The notes beneath the pieces are model-generated. The model worked only from the letters and a program-made list of their open reading frames with translations. It was not told where the DNA came from and did not search any database. From contig NC_035170.2 of assembly GCF_001659605.2 (NCBI RefSeq), positions 18,984,948 through 19,048,947 of the forward strand: DNA of 64,000 bases, written 5' to 3'. The translations under genes and the position numbers were made by a program. Every line of letters starts with the position of its first letter. Positions within the stretch are counted from its first letter, which is position 1. Below, piece after piece: positions 41,541 through 53,943 of this stretch. Source of the stretch: Manihot esculenta. Its lineage: Eukaryota > Streptophyta > Magnoliopsida > Malpighiales > Euphorbiaceae.

Positions 41541-44109
41541 GTATCCAATTGAGGGTGGAAGTCAATGCGGATGCCCTGAGGTGCAAAGGCTAGCAGCTTA
41601 CGTAAGACTAATCGTCGAATGCGGGAGAGAAATCTTCTTAGCAGCACAAGGCTTCAAGGGGATGATTCACAGTTTTGGCCGTCGTGTTTGCTCTCTCTAG
41701 TACTGAAACCAGAGAAGGATGATAACTGGGTGTCTGAGGTCCAATGCAAATTCATGTACTTCCATATTTGGTTGAGCTGATTACATCTCCAAATGCATAC
41801 ATCATCATGATCCATTTTTCCATCTTGGATTGATGATTTAGTGCAAAGCAAAATAACTGTAAAAAAAAAAGAATAATAAAAATTTTCTATTGTAATGCAG
41901 TTTGCAGTTTCAGGTGGTGTTTGTACTGTCAAAGCTTTGAGTTTCCCCTGTATTTTCACTGAAACCCAGGGTAGACCTAATTAAAGACCTCAATATTTAT
42001 GTACTTCATATATTGTCCATGCTCAGATGAGGATGAGGAGAAGCCATCCCACTGTCTCATCAGAGGAGAGATTATAGAATACCTCAGTGGTAACAACTAG
42101 GATTTTCCTAGTTGGTACCACAATCTATTTATATTTCAATGTGGATTGAAAAAGATAGACCTAGTTGGTACCACAATCTATTTATATTTCAATGTGTATT
42201 GAAAAAGATAGAAAAGGGTGAGTCCATATTTGTTTTGTTTTATTATCTCTTATTTATTTATTTATTTTATATAATTTCAAGTGTTATGATATTATTGAAT
42301 TGTTATATACAGATCAGAGGGCTAGATTAAACCAGAAATAACAAGGAGGATGAGGAAAAGAAAACAGGAATTTATTAATGATGTCTCGATTGACGTCAAT
42401 ATCATTTTCTGCAGTGATATTAAAAACAGAAGAAAACCCATTTTTGATGCTTGTGCTTCGGAGCGCTCAAGCTTTTTGTTAAGGTCCATTTATGGTTAAA
42501 AAGAGAAAAATAGATAATTTATGAATTTTTTAATAAGAATATTAATTTTATTAAAATAAAACAAAAATAGTTAAATATTTTTTTTTGGGGGAAAATGGTA
42601 AATTGGATCTAAATCAAAAGATTTAAGCATATTTGAATAAACTTTTAATTTTGAAGAAAATTGGACATTACGCAAAAGATGAGATGACTGCAAAAGATGA
42701 GGGAGCAAGAATTTGCAACATTGTAGATCTCAAACCTCAGTCAGCTGATTTGAGTAGCCTTCCATGTCCCATATAACACTATTATGTTGTTGGGTCAATG
42801 GCAAGTTTCAGCTAGCTACTGTGCACCAAGTGTTTGAAAGTCTGAATTGAATTTGCAGGTCTAACCAAAGAATGAATGTGGGTAATAGGCAATAATCACA
42901 ACGGGGATCATAAATCAGAGATCCCAACTCCTTTTTTATAAAGTTTCATTACCCTATGAAGATCATTCATTAATAATCTTAAATAATTATTATTATTTTT
43001 TTTATATTTAGTATCTAAAATTTTATGACTCGACTTATTCAGATTCACATTTAATAAATCCGATCCGTTAAAAATGTAAAATGCTACCTTCTAAAATATA
43101 AAAATATTTTATGCCCGAAATGTAAACCCAAAAATCTCTGCTAAGGAGAAAAAATCTGATCATTCCATTTCACCTTTTGAATATTAAAATTTTTAACCCA
43201 TTATTTGAAATCAAATATTTAACGATTGTTCAATTTGATTTATTTTTTTATTTAATTTATTGTTTAAAATGAAAATTTTGATTTTTTTTAACTCATAAAT
43301 TTTTTCATCTTTAGAGAAAATAAAATTATAAATAATTTTATAAAAATTCTCTTAAATTCTTTTCATAGGAGGGTAAATTATAAAACTTTAAACTTTCCAT
43401 AATTTTACTATATTCATTTTTTTGAATTACATTTGACAATCTTTTATCTTGTCAAACCATTTAACTAGGTTTAAATGACAAGTCATTGCTTCAGTTTACA
43501 ACGTTGGCAGTCCTGGTTTTTAAAAGCAACGCCTGAACTTCAAAAACATGTAATAAGATGGTTCAGCTGATTTCTATGCATTCATGAGTAAGAAAATAAT
43601 GCTGAAATCTATCCCAAGGCTTCCTGCTTCCCAAATATGAATTCCCCCCAATAAATTTGTTAATCTCATACAAAAAAACAAACACTGGAAAAGGCATGAC
43701 CACCCCCACAATATAATGCAGAGCCAAAAAGAAAAACATTGCCAAAAGTAAACAAAGATGTCATTTATAAGACGAGGTCTTTTAGTGTTTTAGAAACTAA
43801 CCCAACTTATTAAGCTAACAGTGTAACACCCTCTAGCACACTAGCTTCCCTATCCTACATGTCCTCTACCAAGAAATGACAAGAAAATAGAGATGACACT
43901 AACAATAAAGTTTCATCTATAGTGTAAAAACTAATTTCAAGTCATAATTTACAACTCAACCCTCTGTTCCTATACATACAGCTATCTAACCTTCAATTCA
44001 GAGCATAAGATACAAGTCAAAGCTGCAGACCCTCCAATCCTTGCACCACACAAATGGCCAACACTGGGTGTTCCTCTCCTGCTGCAATCCACAATCAATA
44101 TATGAACCT
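41541..44109. other. Convergent intergenic region and 3' UTRs of DJ1C and ABF4-like genes
   Basis: The DJ1C 3' UTR probably ends near 41870-42000 (AATAATAAAAATTTTC at 41869 is a candidate poly(A) signal area). The ABF4 3' UTR would occupy roughly 43900-44109 on the minus strand. Between them the DNA is AT-rich with no supported gene; the open frame at 43563-43745 on the minus strand matches nothing I know. Confidence 0.5.
42108..42213. repeat. Two-copy tandem duplication, about 52 bp
   Basis: TAGTTGGTACCACAATC through GAAAAAGATAG occurs twice in direct succession, with one base difference (GTGGATTG versus GTGTATTG). A young local duplication just beyond the DJ1C 3' UTR. Confidence 0.85.
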
Positions 44110-47100
44110 CTACCAAGGGCCTGTTAGTGTCCTCCTCAAGCACTGCCTCTTTGATCCCCATTGCCGATTTATCGTCTCTAGAAACTGTCAAAACAGACAA
44201 GGATCATCAGCCTCTTACTTTGCTGCCATAGTTAATTTACAGCAAATAATTTGTATAGCTTAGGGAAACTTAGTTAGATCACAATTAGACTATTGATTTA
44301 ATGGTTAGTTTAATCAAGAAGCAAATCCCTTCAACAAGGTAAGTCTAGAATGCCTTTTCAAAAAGAATGCGTCTAAACTGCACTCAGAAAGACAATGGGG
44401 AAGAGAGAGAGAAAGACATCAATTTGAAGTTAATCGTTAACTCATTCCCTAAACTACCCTTTCATTTTGGTCAATCTAGATAACTTTATTGGCCTCTGTC
44501 ATGAGAAAGCATTTAGATGGCTCAGTTTCAAATTGTTGAGTTTATTGCAGTTCAAAATGGATGAGAAATGTTTCCCAGCTCACTCACCATGCCAATCTAA
44601 GCAAACTTATAGTCATCTTAGTTTTAATAGAAGAATGTAATGACTTCACATGTCACTGGGCTTTAATAAAACAAGTAAAACTGACAATGAATCATTTTCA
44701 CTATCAAGAAGTATTTACATTGACTACCTTCATAGGGAACCTAAAGTTCATACCAGCACCCATTCCCACCTTTAACACAGATTAAGGTTGAGAATTAAAA
44801 TAGTTGATCATCAGTTTTGACATCACAAAAAGGAATAATCAACATAAGTACGTAAACAGAGAACCTTTACTAGTATATAATAGCAACAACTTGCACATTT
44901 AACATTCATAATATAGATAATGACTTCAGATGGCTAGTAAATTTGCTTTCTGTTCATGAATCATGATTTTGGATCTTTTATTCTGAGTAAATGTTCTGAT
45001 TCAATTTGAAAGGTGAGATAATGACTAGCAATGAAGGTCATACCTGATTTTTCTGCATTTCCATAATTTCATCCTGCAGCAACCAAAGCATGGTCAAGTA
45101 GGTTGATACAGGCCAAAATTTCTCAGATTTCAATTTAACAAAAGAATTTACCTGTTTGCTCCGCAACTCTTGGTTCAGTTCTTTAAGTTTTGCAACTTCT
45201 GCTTCTAGCTCCAATGTATAGGCCTGCAAGAATCGCATAGTGATTAAGCAACTTTTGCTGTTAGTACTGACAAGTATTTTTCCCTCAACAAAACTATAAA
45301 ATTAGGAGCGAAGCACTTGGTAGAAATTTCTCAGATACAGCAGGAAAAAAATTTTAAAACCTAAGAATATTTTTATTTGCATTTAAACTTTCTTTTATTC
45401 AGGATTACTGTTTAGTGAAGTAGTATCATTTTTCTTATTTGTAGCATACACAACAAAAATTACATGCATCAAAATGATGGATGCTTTCAACAAGTATACT
45501 TCAAAAGCTGAAGATAATCAGACAAGTAAAACCTCATAAATGGATTCCCATCAACTGCTTGGCATTTCCGTTGACACCATAAATTGGCTATTTATACATT
45601 CACCATAAGTGTATATATGAGCAAAATTAGGTCAGTGTCATGTGTTATCTACTACATACCACCCACGGCAAGCACACTGTTCTTCTGCTAAAAATATGCC
45701 ACTTCAAATTTAGATTTCACTCACAGCAGAAGCATTAATGCTTGCAAATATCAGTTGCATGATTATCATCACATTATCTTATCTTAAATTATTCCTTCTG
45801 ACCTTAAGAAATTGATACAACAGCAGCTCGTAGGGACATTGTTGAACTATGCGGCTGGTGCAAGTTCATAAAAGACAAATATCATATTTCTGAAAAGCAG
45901 GATACTTAAACAAATGAGAGTCGGTGCATCCCAGTACCTAAATGTTACCGCGACGTTTCTTCAGAAAAATTTTGCAATGATAATGGCCTAGCATTGCCAA
46001 CCATAACTAAATCAAGAGAGGAGTTTTCCACTAACTCATTAGGTTCTAACCATCAAAATTGGGGAAAATATCAAATTACGAAGACAACAATAAGAGAGTT
46101 AGATATAGCATTCAGCAAGTGATGGATGAGTAATGGCTCACTGTACTCACTTGCTTGCGAGCCCGTGACCTTGCAGCTGACTCCCTATTTTTTATCATTC
46201 TCCGGTGTCTTCTCTCAATTACCTTCTCCAACGCTGCACCGGCTTTTCTTCCCCGGCCAAACATGTTAGGAACTGGTGACACGGAAGGGGTATCTGCATT
46301 ACTTCTTGTGATCATATCTGGTGATATCTGACTTGTGGGTGATCCCGTTGCAACTGTAACAGCCCCAGCTCCTAAACCAACCATTCCCATTCCTCCACCA
46401 TGAACTAAATTATTGTTCATAGATGGGTCTGTAATTCCAACAACTGAGCTCCTCACTCCTGGGCTGGCTAGCTGAGCACTGTTTACTAAATGCATAGGAG
46501 ATGCAAAAGCCACATTTGTGGGCTTGGGGAAGAGTGGTTGCTGCTGCTGCTGCTGCTGCAGCCGATTCTGATGCAGCTGCTGCTGAGGTAGTGGCTGAGA
46601 GGATCTGATCCCACCAACATTCAGGGCTAAATTTGCAGGCTGACTAGCAACTATGCCATTATTGTTTTCCACTATTCTTGTTCCCACAAGTCCATTGTTT
46701 TGATTTGGCTGCTGAAACCCAAGAGCTAAACCTGTATTATAGTTACTATTGGTATGGCCATTATTATCTAGACGCGAGAATTCATCAAAGAATCCATTAT
46801 TATTTGTCCCTCCAATTAGCTGAGTGTCCTCTCTCACAACCCCTGCCCTAGCCAAGAACTCCTCCAAAGTCATCTCTCTCAAAGTCTGTTGTCTCTGAGG
46901 CACATTTGATCCCATGTTGCTCCCATCTTTAGCACCAATATTGATGTCTTTCATCAAGTCTTTCCAAACCTCGTCAACAGTCTTCTGACTTAGTGTCCTG
47001 GGCAAAGTTAAAGATCCCTGTCTCTGCAAATTCCCACCAGGGACACTGCCTTTTTCAGCACTAACAGAACTTGTCATTGCCTGAGTCTCTTCAGCTGTCC

Positions 47101-47302
47101 ATATGTTTTTCAATAGCTCCTCCATGTTCATTGATCCAAAATCCTTCCCAGGTCCTCCGCCCCATGTGTTTTGAAACTCATCAAAGGTCAATGAGTAAAC
47201 TGAAGGCTGGCGAATTAAAAGGGAACTCCCTGGTGGCTTTGCACTACTCCCCTCCCCAGTTGGGGCATTACCAAAGTTCTTGAAGTTCATATGAGATCCC
47301 AT
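44110..47302 (-). CDS. ABF4: AREB/ABF-type bZIP transcription factor, ABF4-like (439 aa)
   Basis: Coding exons on the minus strand, all phase 0 with GT-AG: 47302-46151 (384 codons), 45223-45152 (24), 45073-45044 (10), 44175-44110 (21 plus stop). The start MGSHMNFKNFG is chosen because homology begins there; the longer frame to 47464 is 5' UTR intron. Conserved blocks: C1 RQPSVYSLTFDEFQNTWGG, C2 FGSMNMEELLKNIWTAEE, C3 RQGSLTLPRTLSQKTVDEVW, QQTLREMTLEEFLARAGVVR, basic region NRESAARSRARKQ with the zipper in exons 2-3, C4 LRRTLTGPW at the C-terminus. RxxS/T sites in C1, C3 and C4 are those phosphorylated by SnRK2 kinases in the family. A Gln-rich stretch with a CTG/CAG run lies at about 46530-46600. 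Role by family: nuclear activator of ABA and drought genes through ABRE (ACGTG) sites. The ABF4 versus ABF3 assignment is tentative. Confidence 0.93.
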
Positions 47303-48167
47303 TCTTGACAATAGTGGTAACAGCAACAGGTAACCAAATAGAGTTGAACCTTTTTTCCAATTTAAGCAGATCAAAATGAAATCCCACTCCTTCCAGCTTG
47401 TTTGCTTCAGATTGAGATCCAAGTATTCACCAAATGAAGTAAACAGGGAGCAAAGAATTAGCATGCTTACATTTTCAATCCAAAATCATGAAATTTCAAG
47501 AACCAATTCCTAACAACCATGAACATTAAACTACAGCAGAATATAACTATAAATTCTATAAATTCTGTACGACAGAAGCAGAACTGGCTGAAGTATAAAA
47601 GAGCTCAAAGAACATTAAAAATGAAATGAACTCAAGTGATGCACCATCTCAAGGGCAACAAGTTATCATCAAACGAGTAAAATAAAGGTTCAAGTTTCAC
47701 AAAGCATCCAATTTGGGAAAAAACGATTGAACACTGAGATATAGCTTAAAAGAGTTGGATTTGGGAAAGACCAGAGTTTCACAAAATATCCCATATTCAA
47801 GAATCAGTTAAAACAAAACTGAACTATAGCTTGAAAGAGTTGAATCCATAGAACAAGGCGTTTAGAGAAGAATGATTACTCAAGAATTTGATAGAAAGAA
47901 TCGAAGTAATCGGAAAAGTTATTAAAAACAAAAAGAGCACAAGTACATCAAATGAAAACAAACCAAGTATAGATTTATAGGGGGACGAGAAAATAAAAAG
48001 ATCCCTTTTCCAAGAATCTGAAATGGTGTATGAAGTATAAGAAAGCTCCAGAATCAAATCAAACAAACAGTCCAGCATAGCCATCTAATGGATTCAGATC
48101 AATTAAATCTCATGAACTTCGAACATGTTATTCTCCAATTCCAGATCCAAGAACTCATCAATTTACA

Positions 48168-48205
<38 letters not shown>

Positions 48206-48694
48206 GTTTCTGATAACTTTACATATCCAATTCAAATAAAAATCAAACTTGACCCCACCCCCAGGTTAAAAATCCTAATGTAACCCATTTTTTTCCAAAA
48301 AATAATCACTACCCAGTGCAGAAAGACAAGAATCAAACCCCATCCATTTCCAGTACTGGGTTTCAATTTTCACCGTCAAAAACACCACCCAGAAATCCCT
48401 AAAAAAAAAAAAAAATCAATCCACATCCAAGTTCAAGCACCATAACTCTCCATCAACTAAGAAGTTATCAATTATCAGATCAAAATGGAAAAACAAAAAA
48501 AAAAACAAAAAAGAATATGAAAAACCCAAAGTTCTAAGAAAACCCACACAAAACCCAATAAATAAATAATTAAATAAACAAGAAAAAAAGGAAATTAAAA
48601 AAATAATTACAGTAAAATACTACAAAGCCACATATAGACATAGAGACAGAAAGGAAAGAGAGCCAAAGAGGCAAGCGTCGAGATTTTTACTTAC
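47303..48694 (-). other. 5' UTR intron of the ABF4-like gene
   Basis: A strong donor, GTAAGTAAAA on the minus strand, lies at 48694 leftward, and an acceptor TTGTCAAG sits one base before the start codon at 47302. A long intron just upstream of the ATG is usual in ABF genes. It contains an A-tract of more than 30 bases at about 48169-48200 (T-tract in transcript sense) and further A-rich runs at 48401-48540. No coding frame of note. Confidence 0.6.
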
Positions 48695-48860
48695 CTATAA
48701 TAATTTTAAATTTTCTCTTTTTTTAAGAAAAAAAAGAAAATTAAAATTAAAATTAAAAAATCGGCGTGGAAATTAGGGAGCGACTGCGAAGCGAAGAGTG
48801 TCGTTTCTCTGGCGTTGGCTGGTGGAGTCGACAAGTGTCTACTGCCCTCGACACGAGTCG
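48695..48860 (-). other. Probable 5' UTR exon of the ABF4-like gene
   Basis: Inferred from the donor at 48694. The upstream end is not determined; GC-richer sequence with TCGACA-type words to about 48860 fits a leader and core promoter. No upstream ATG frame of note was checked beyond this. Confidence 0.4.
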
Positions 48861-48934
48861 ACATTTAAGGACCTAAAGTGCTGGACAATTTTTTATTTTT
48901 TTATTTCTATTATTTTAAACTTAGCCACCAAGAT

Positions 48935-48992
48935 CACGCAACGTGTGCCAATAGAAAAAGAGTTGAAAGATTGATGTGACGTGTGGCCAATG
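48935..48992 (-). promoter_or_regulatory. Paired ABRE-like ACGTGTG plus CCAAT modules upstream of ABF4
   Basis: ACGTGTGCCAAT at 48941-48952 and ACGTGTGGCCAAT at 48979-48991 are two near-identical modules 38 bp apart, about 100-150 bp upstream of the probable 5' UTR exon. ACGTG is the core bound by ABF proteins themselves, and CCAAT is an NF-Y core. In gene sense they read as the reverse complement. Autoregulation is inference. Confidence 0.5.
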
Positions 48993-49049
48993 ACAATTTG
49001 CAAGGTGGATTTTATTGTTGCCGTTGGATTGGATGGTGATGGGATTTGG

Positions 49050-51330
49050 TTTTATTGGTGGGGAATAGTAGTAGCTTCCGGAGATGGGATCCTGTGTATT
49101 GCCTGTGTTGTTGGTGAGTGAATATGAACCGTCCGATTTTTAAGATTTTTTTATTCTTCCTCACCAGACGGTGTCTCCAATTTTTGCTTTTTATCTTTGT
49201 TTTTGTGGAAACTGAAAACCATTGTTGATAATTGAATCAAAGGTCTACCTGGTCCCACAAAATTAATAACTTTAAGAAAAGGATAATATTAATGGGATTT
49301 TATATATGGTAATCATACTAGAAAGTAATTTGATTATACAATAGTAAAAATTAAAAATACTATTGTCCTTCACTCATTGTACTAAATTATTCTTTAAAAC
49401 TATTACTTTTTAACGCATACTTTAATAAGTTAATAATAATAAACTACAATTAGGAATAACTATAGTTGCAAATAATTTAGACAAAATAAAAAGAAACATA
49501 TTTTAATGAAACCAAAAATAAAAAGTCCTAAAAGTTAATTTCCTAGATAGATAGAAGTTTGAAAATCGACTGTGATGATCTGAGATTCAGAAAATAGGAT
49601 TTTACAAGAGTTTTGTGAACTTAGAAAGAACTTGGCCCTAGAGGAGAGTGTTTCCTCCCTTTTATCCTCTTCCTTCTCCCTCACGCGAAATGATCTTTAT
49701 GCTATAGGACCACCTACCTCTTGGTGCAGGTCCGTACGCACGGACCATCCCTGTGTTAAGCAAGCATTTAATTTCCTTTGGCGTGCGAGTAGACATGGCT
49801 GCGAAATGACTGGACCCGCAGTCTTTTCTTCTTATGACCGGGTTTGAGGGAAAAGAACCAGAACCTAGGAAAGGGCTGGCTTTAAGGCTGAAATGGACTG
49901 AGCCAATCTGATTGAGTGACTTAAATAGGAGTCCGATCAGGAGGATGGACGGGTTGGGCTTGGCTTATTCGGGGGCTTAGGAGTCTCCTAATTATGGGCT
50001 GCTACTGTCGGCCCGGCCTTGTAATGGGATGGAAAATCCATCGGTGATCAGAAAGAATGTACGAAATGTGATTAACTAATTAAAATTATAATCTATAAAC
50101 TTTATTTTATAATATAAAACTCCTTTACTATAAAACCTCATTTCATATGCAAAAGCAAATTTCTAAGTTGTTTTGCTTATATAATTTCAAAAAAAAAAAC
50201 AAATTATTTTGCTTATATGATAATTGTTAAATTAATATATATATATTTTTCCTTTCTTTTCTAATATTTAATTAATTATATATATAATTTAATAAATACC
50301 ATTAAAATAGTAACATAACCGGTAATGTCAAGTTTATAAAGTAACATATCAGCCTACTATTATAGATTATTTGAATTTTTATATTTTCTCCGTCTCACAA
50401 TTTTTATTTACTTTATTTTTTTACATATATTAAAAAAATTTTAATATAATTTTTTATTAATTTTTTAAGTATATCCATTTTAAATACATCAACTTTTATT
50501 AAATATTAAAAAATATTTTAAATATTCACTTAAAAAAATAGATTATTTTAAAAATAATATAAAATTAAATAGAATTAATAGTAAATTTATAAGTTATTAT
50601 AGTATAAAAAAAGAAAGTAGACAATAATTTTAAGATAACAATGGCACAGAGAGCGTATTATTTAAATAGAAATTAAAGAGTTTATATTGCAAAATAAAAT
50701 TTATGTATTTTGTTATTGCAAATTTTAAATTGATTTTCAGCCTATGTAAATTATCCAAAGATTGAGTTTCTTTGACAATTAGCGTTATGAACAGAGTTTA
50801 AATAAGTGTTATACTTTTCATCAATGTTCAAATAATCTTAAAATCATTTTTTTTTACTTAATAACTCAAACATTTTAATTTAGTGTCGTTTAAGTTCTCC
50901 ATAATTATCTTGCTTCTTGTGCTTTCTCTTCCACTTTAACAATTCAAAAACCTAGCAACAAAAAGTGTTTTATTTTTATTTTTGAATTAAAAATATTTTA
51001 GTCAACAATTTAAAAATAAATAGTTAAATGTTGTTGGCTAAAATTACTTATAATAACTTTAAAAGTTGTTCATGTTTTTTTGTTAAATATTGAAAATATA
51101 TAAATAATGAGATCTGTAAAATATTGAAAATATATAAATAATGGGATACGTTAAGATCATGATATGTTTGTACAAGATTTAAGAGGAAAGTGTAAATCTT
51201 TCCATCTATTCGGATCAGATGGTAAAAAGTCCAACCTATAAAATACAAAGATCAAACTACTAATTAATCAAAATTCAGAATGGATGGGTAGACATTTTCA
51301 AAACTTGTATCACAAACGACTACAGGTTGA
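49050..51330. other. Intergenic AT-rich DNA with one GC-richer block
   Basis: Mostly A/T-rich with no gene. The block 49570-50060 differs sharply in composition, starts TGTGATGATCTGAG, and contains the hairpin GGTCCGTACGCACGGACC at 49729-49746. It resembles a transposon or LTR fragment, but I could not find paired ends or a TSD. A roughly 30-bp direct duplication (AATATTGAAAATATATAAAT) lies at 51087-51148. Confidence 0.5.
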
Positions 51331-51691
51331 TGTAACGCACACGATAGATAGTGTATAGACTAGCCGATTCTGTATTTATTGTCCAATCGCCTATCATTAA
51401 TGAGTCGCCTGACATACTTGCCAAAGCATATCCCGTATGATATGATGAGACATGACGCATGGGCTGTCAGGACGATCAAGGTATATATATCTTAGAACCA
51501 ACACTAATTCGACGGACTTAACTCCCCAAGAACTTCATACTTTCACTACTCCGAAAACCTTAACCTACTTAAACCGACAATCAGCTCTATTAACTCTCCA
51601 ACCTCCCGCCCTAATCCATTGATTTTCTTGTGAGATCAAATCCTTGTCTAAGTTTCTTCATTTGATAAACCCAACGAATCTCAATTCATCA
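51331..51691 (+). repeat. 5' LTR of a gypsy (Tat-like) element
   Basis: Begins TGTAACGCACACG and ends CAATTCATCA. TGGCTCCATCTATGGGA follows from 51694, resembling the primer-site region (TGGCGCCGTCTGTGGGA type) of many plant Ty3/gypsy elements. No gag or pol can be read downstream. The exact left end (51328 or 51331) is uncertain. Confidence 0.55.
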
Positions 51692-52420
51692 ATTGGCTCC
51701 ATCTATGGGAACGAAGGAAACTATTCTGTCGTCGGAGTTTCCAAATAAAACCCATTGAAATTCGTATAGCAAACCAGAAAAAGCTAATAACAGCAATAAG
51801 AAGGACCAAAAAGAGGAGAGATGGTAAGAGACCAGAGAACCACCAGCTAAATTTAGAAACCATATAGTGAAAGCCCGATAGAAGAAGATGTAGATGTGAG
51901 AAAGAATGCAACATGATGGTCAACCGATCGTGGGAGAAAAGTGACGTGCGCAATTTAACTAAATTGTATAGTTGCTTGTCTAGATTAAGACATTTTGTTA
52001 TCATGGCTAGTCACGTAAATTAAATTCCAGATGAAATCTTTTTATGTTTACACAAACACGAACATTATGGTATTTTAGCCTAGTATAAAATTTTATTATT
52101 AATAGACAACATGAACACTCCTGAGAAAATGGATTTATATATTTAAACAAACTACAACATGTATTGAGAAATTTTGAAGAAATTCGTATATGCAAAATAC
52201 TATTTATTGGATCCCTTGAAGTTGTATGAGTCAGTATCATTAGTCCAAATTAATATTTATATTCATTTGAAATATGAAGCTAAATTTCTTGTTCAACATA
52301 TTATTTATTTATAAACATTGTCAAATTCACATGTATTCTCGTTATGTATGTATTGTATAAGCTTTTATTTTGCAGATAAGCTTTTAAAACAAAATGAGGG
52401 CCAATAAACATGAACATAAA

Positions 52421-52640
52421 AGCAAGGCCACGAGCCTAAATCACCAGTAAGACTAGTAAGGTCATGAGTCTGAATCCTTGAAATCGCCAGTAAGGCCACG
52501 AGCCTGAATTTTCGAAATCATCAGTAAGGCTACGAGTCTGAATTTTCAAAATACAGTAAGGCCATGAGCCTAAATACTTGGAAGCACCAGTAAGGCTACA
52601 AGTCTGAATATCGAGTAAGGCTAATAAGCCTAGAAGTGAC
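52421..52640. repeat. Tandem repeat block A, about 34-bp unit
   Basis: About six to seven imperfect copies of AAGGCCACGAGCCTGAAT followed by a variable 10-16 bp ending CCAGT. Copies differ mainly by C/T changes, so it is old. Confidence 0.8.
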
Positions 52641-52687
52641 AAAAAGGTTAAGTTCTTAATTGAAGAAAAAGGCCTAAATGCCCAAAC

Positions 52688-53400
52688 AAAGAATCAAGAC
52701 TAAAGAGCTCAGAAGATGACAAGGAGCCAGAAGTGCTCAAACCAAGACCTAGGGCTAAGAGCTCAGAAGATGACAGAGCAAAAATGCTCGGATGAAGACC
52801 CGGGACTAAAAGGCCGAAAGATGCCTAAAAGCCAAAGTGCTCGGACGAAGACCCAGGGCTAAGAGCCTGAAAGATGCATAAGAGCCAAAATGCTTAGATG
52901 AAGACTCAAGGCTAAGAGCCAAGAGGATATCTAAGATTCAAAGTGCTCAGACGAATACCTAAGGCTAAGAGCCCGAAAGATGCCTAAGGGCCAAAATGCT
53001 CAGACGAAGACCTAGGACTAAGAGCTCGGAAGATGTCTAGGAGCCAAAATGTTCGGACGAAGACCTAAGGCTAAAAGCCCAGGAGACAACTAAGAGCCAA
53101 AAGAGCTTGGACAATGATCTAGGGCAAAGAGCCTAGAAGATGCCTAAGAGCCAAAATGCTCGAATGAAGGCCTAGTGTTAAAAGCTCGGAAGACAACTAA
53201 GAACCAAAAGAGTTTGGATAAAGAATTAGGCCTAAAGATTCCAAAAGAATACAGAGAGCCAAAGAGCTCGGAGGGAGAATCAGGGCTAAAGAGCCTAGAA
53301 GATCATAAGGAGCCAAAGAGCTCGGATGAAGAATCAGGGCTAAAGTACTCATAAAAATTATTAATAAGGGCTAAAGAGCTCGTTAAAGAGCTATAATGCT
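52688..53400. repeat. Tandem repeat block B, about 53-bp unit
   Basis: About twelve to thirteen imperfect copies of a unit running AAGACCTAGGGCTAAGAGC, then CCGGAAGATGCCTAAGAG, then CCAAAATGCTCGGACG. Units range from about 51 to 55 bp and degrade toward both edges. The unit length is not a multiple of three and stops are present in all frames, so it is noncoding. Confidence 0.85.
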
Positions 53401-53943
53401 CATGAAAAATACTCAAGGATAAAGAACCTCGAAGATGATAAAAGACCTAAAAGGCTCAGAAAAATAATTCAAGTCTTGAAAAAACTAGAAGGTCCTTTCT
53501 AAAAGAAATATGAATTAGTAACACAAAAAGAAAAAGTGAAGTATAATCATGACCCTCCGAAATTTTTTAAAAAACACAGATCAAAGATTGTATACAACAA
53601 CTTGCGATAGTTTTTGTTATGATCTTTATTAAATAGTTTGTCTGTTACTCTTTTCGTTTATATGAATCTTAAAGTATCATTATTCCGACACGTCATTAGG
53701 GCTAAAATAAATCATAAAAGACCTACCGACCTAACAAGACATTAAGATCTCATATAAATGACAAGGCTGGGTATGCTCAATAAGAAACTAAAGTCTAATA
53801 GAAGGGAAAAAAATGAATATTAACATTAAAAAGCAATAAGAAACAAAAGCAATTTCATTAATAAAAAGATGTGTGTTATAAAAAATTAAAAACTATATAC
53901 TAACAAGGGCAAGACAGAAACAGGCCTACTATATATTTATAAA
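53401..53943. other. Spacer after the tandem repeats
   Basis: AT-rich sequence with no gene or repeat recognised; it probably belongs to the same decayed gypsy element. Confidence 0.4.

Noticed and set aside
43982..44200. 72-codon minus-strand frame over the last ABF4 exon
   Set aside because: It is a different frame. The correct frame gives the conserved WGSKRQCLRRTLTGPW ending and a stop at 44110.
47303..47464. N-terminal extension of the ABF4 frame to 47464
   Set aside because: The extra residues do not resemble any ABF N-terminus, and an acceptor one base before the ATG at 47302 indicates intron sequence.
49632..49847. 71-codon plus-strand frame as a small gene
   Set aside because: It is Ser-rich with no recognisable domain, lies in a probable transposon block and has no gene-like context.
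52421..53400. Direct repeats as a CRISPR array
   Set aside because: Units are imperfect, contiguous without spacers, and the DNA is a plant nuclear sequence.
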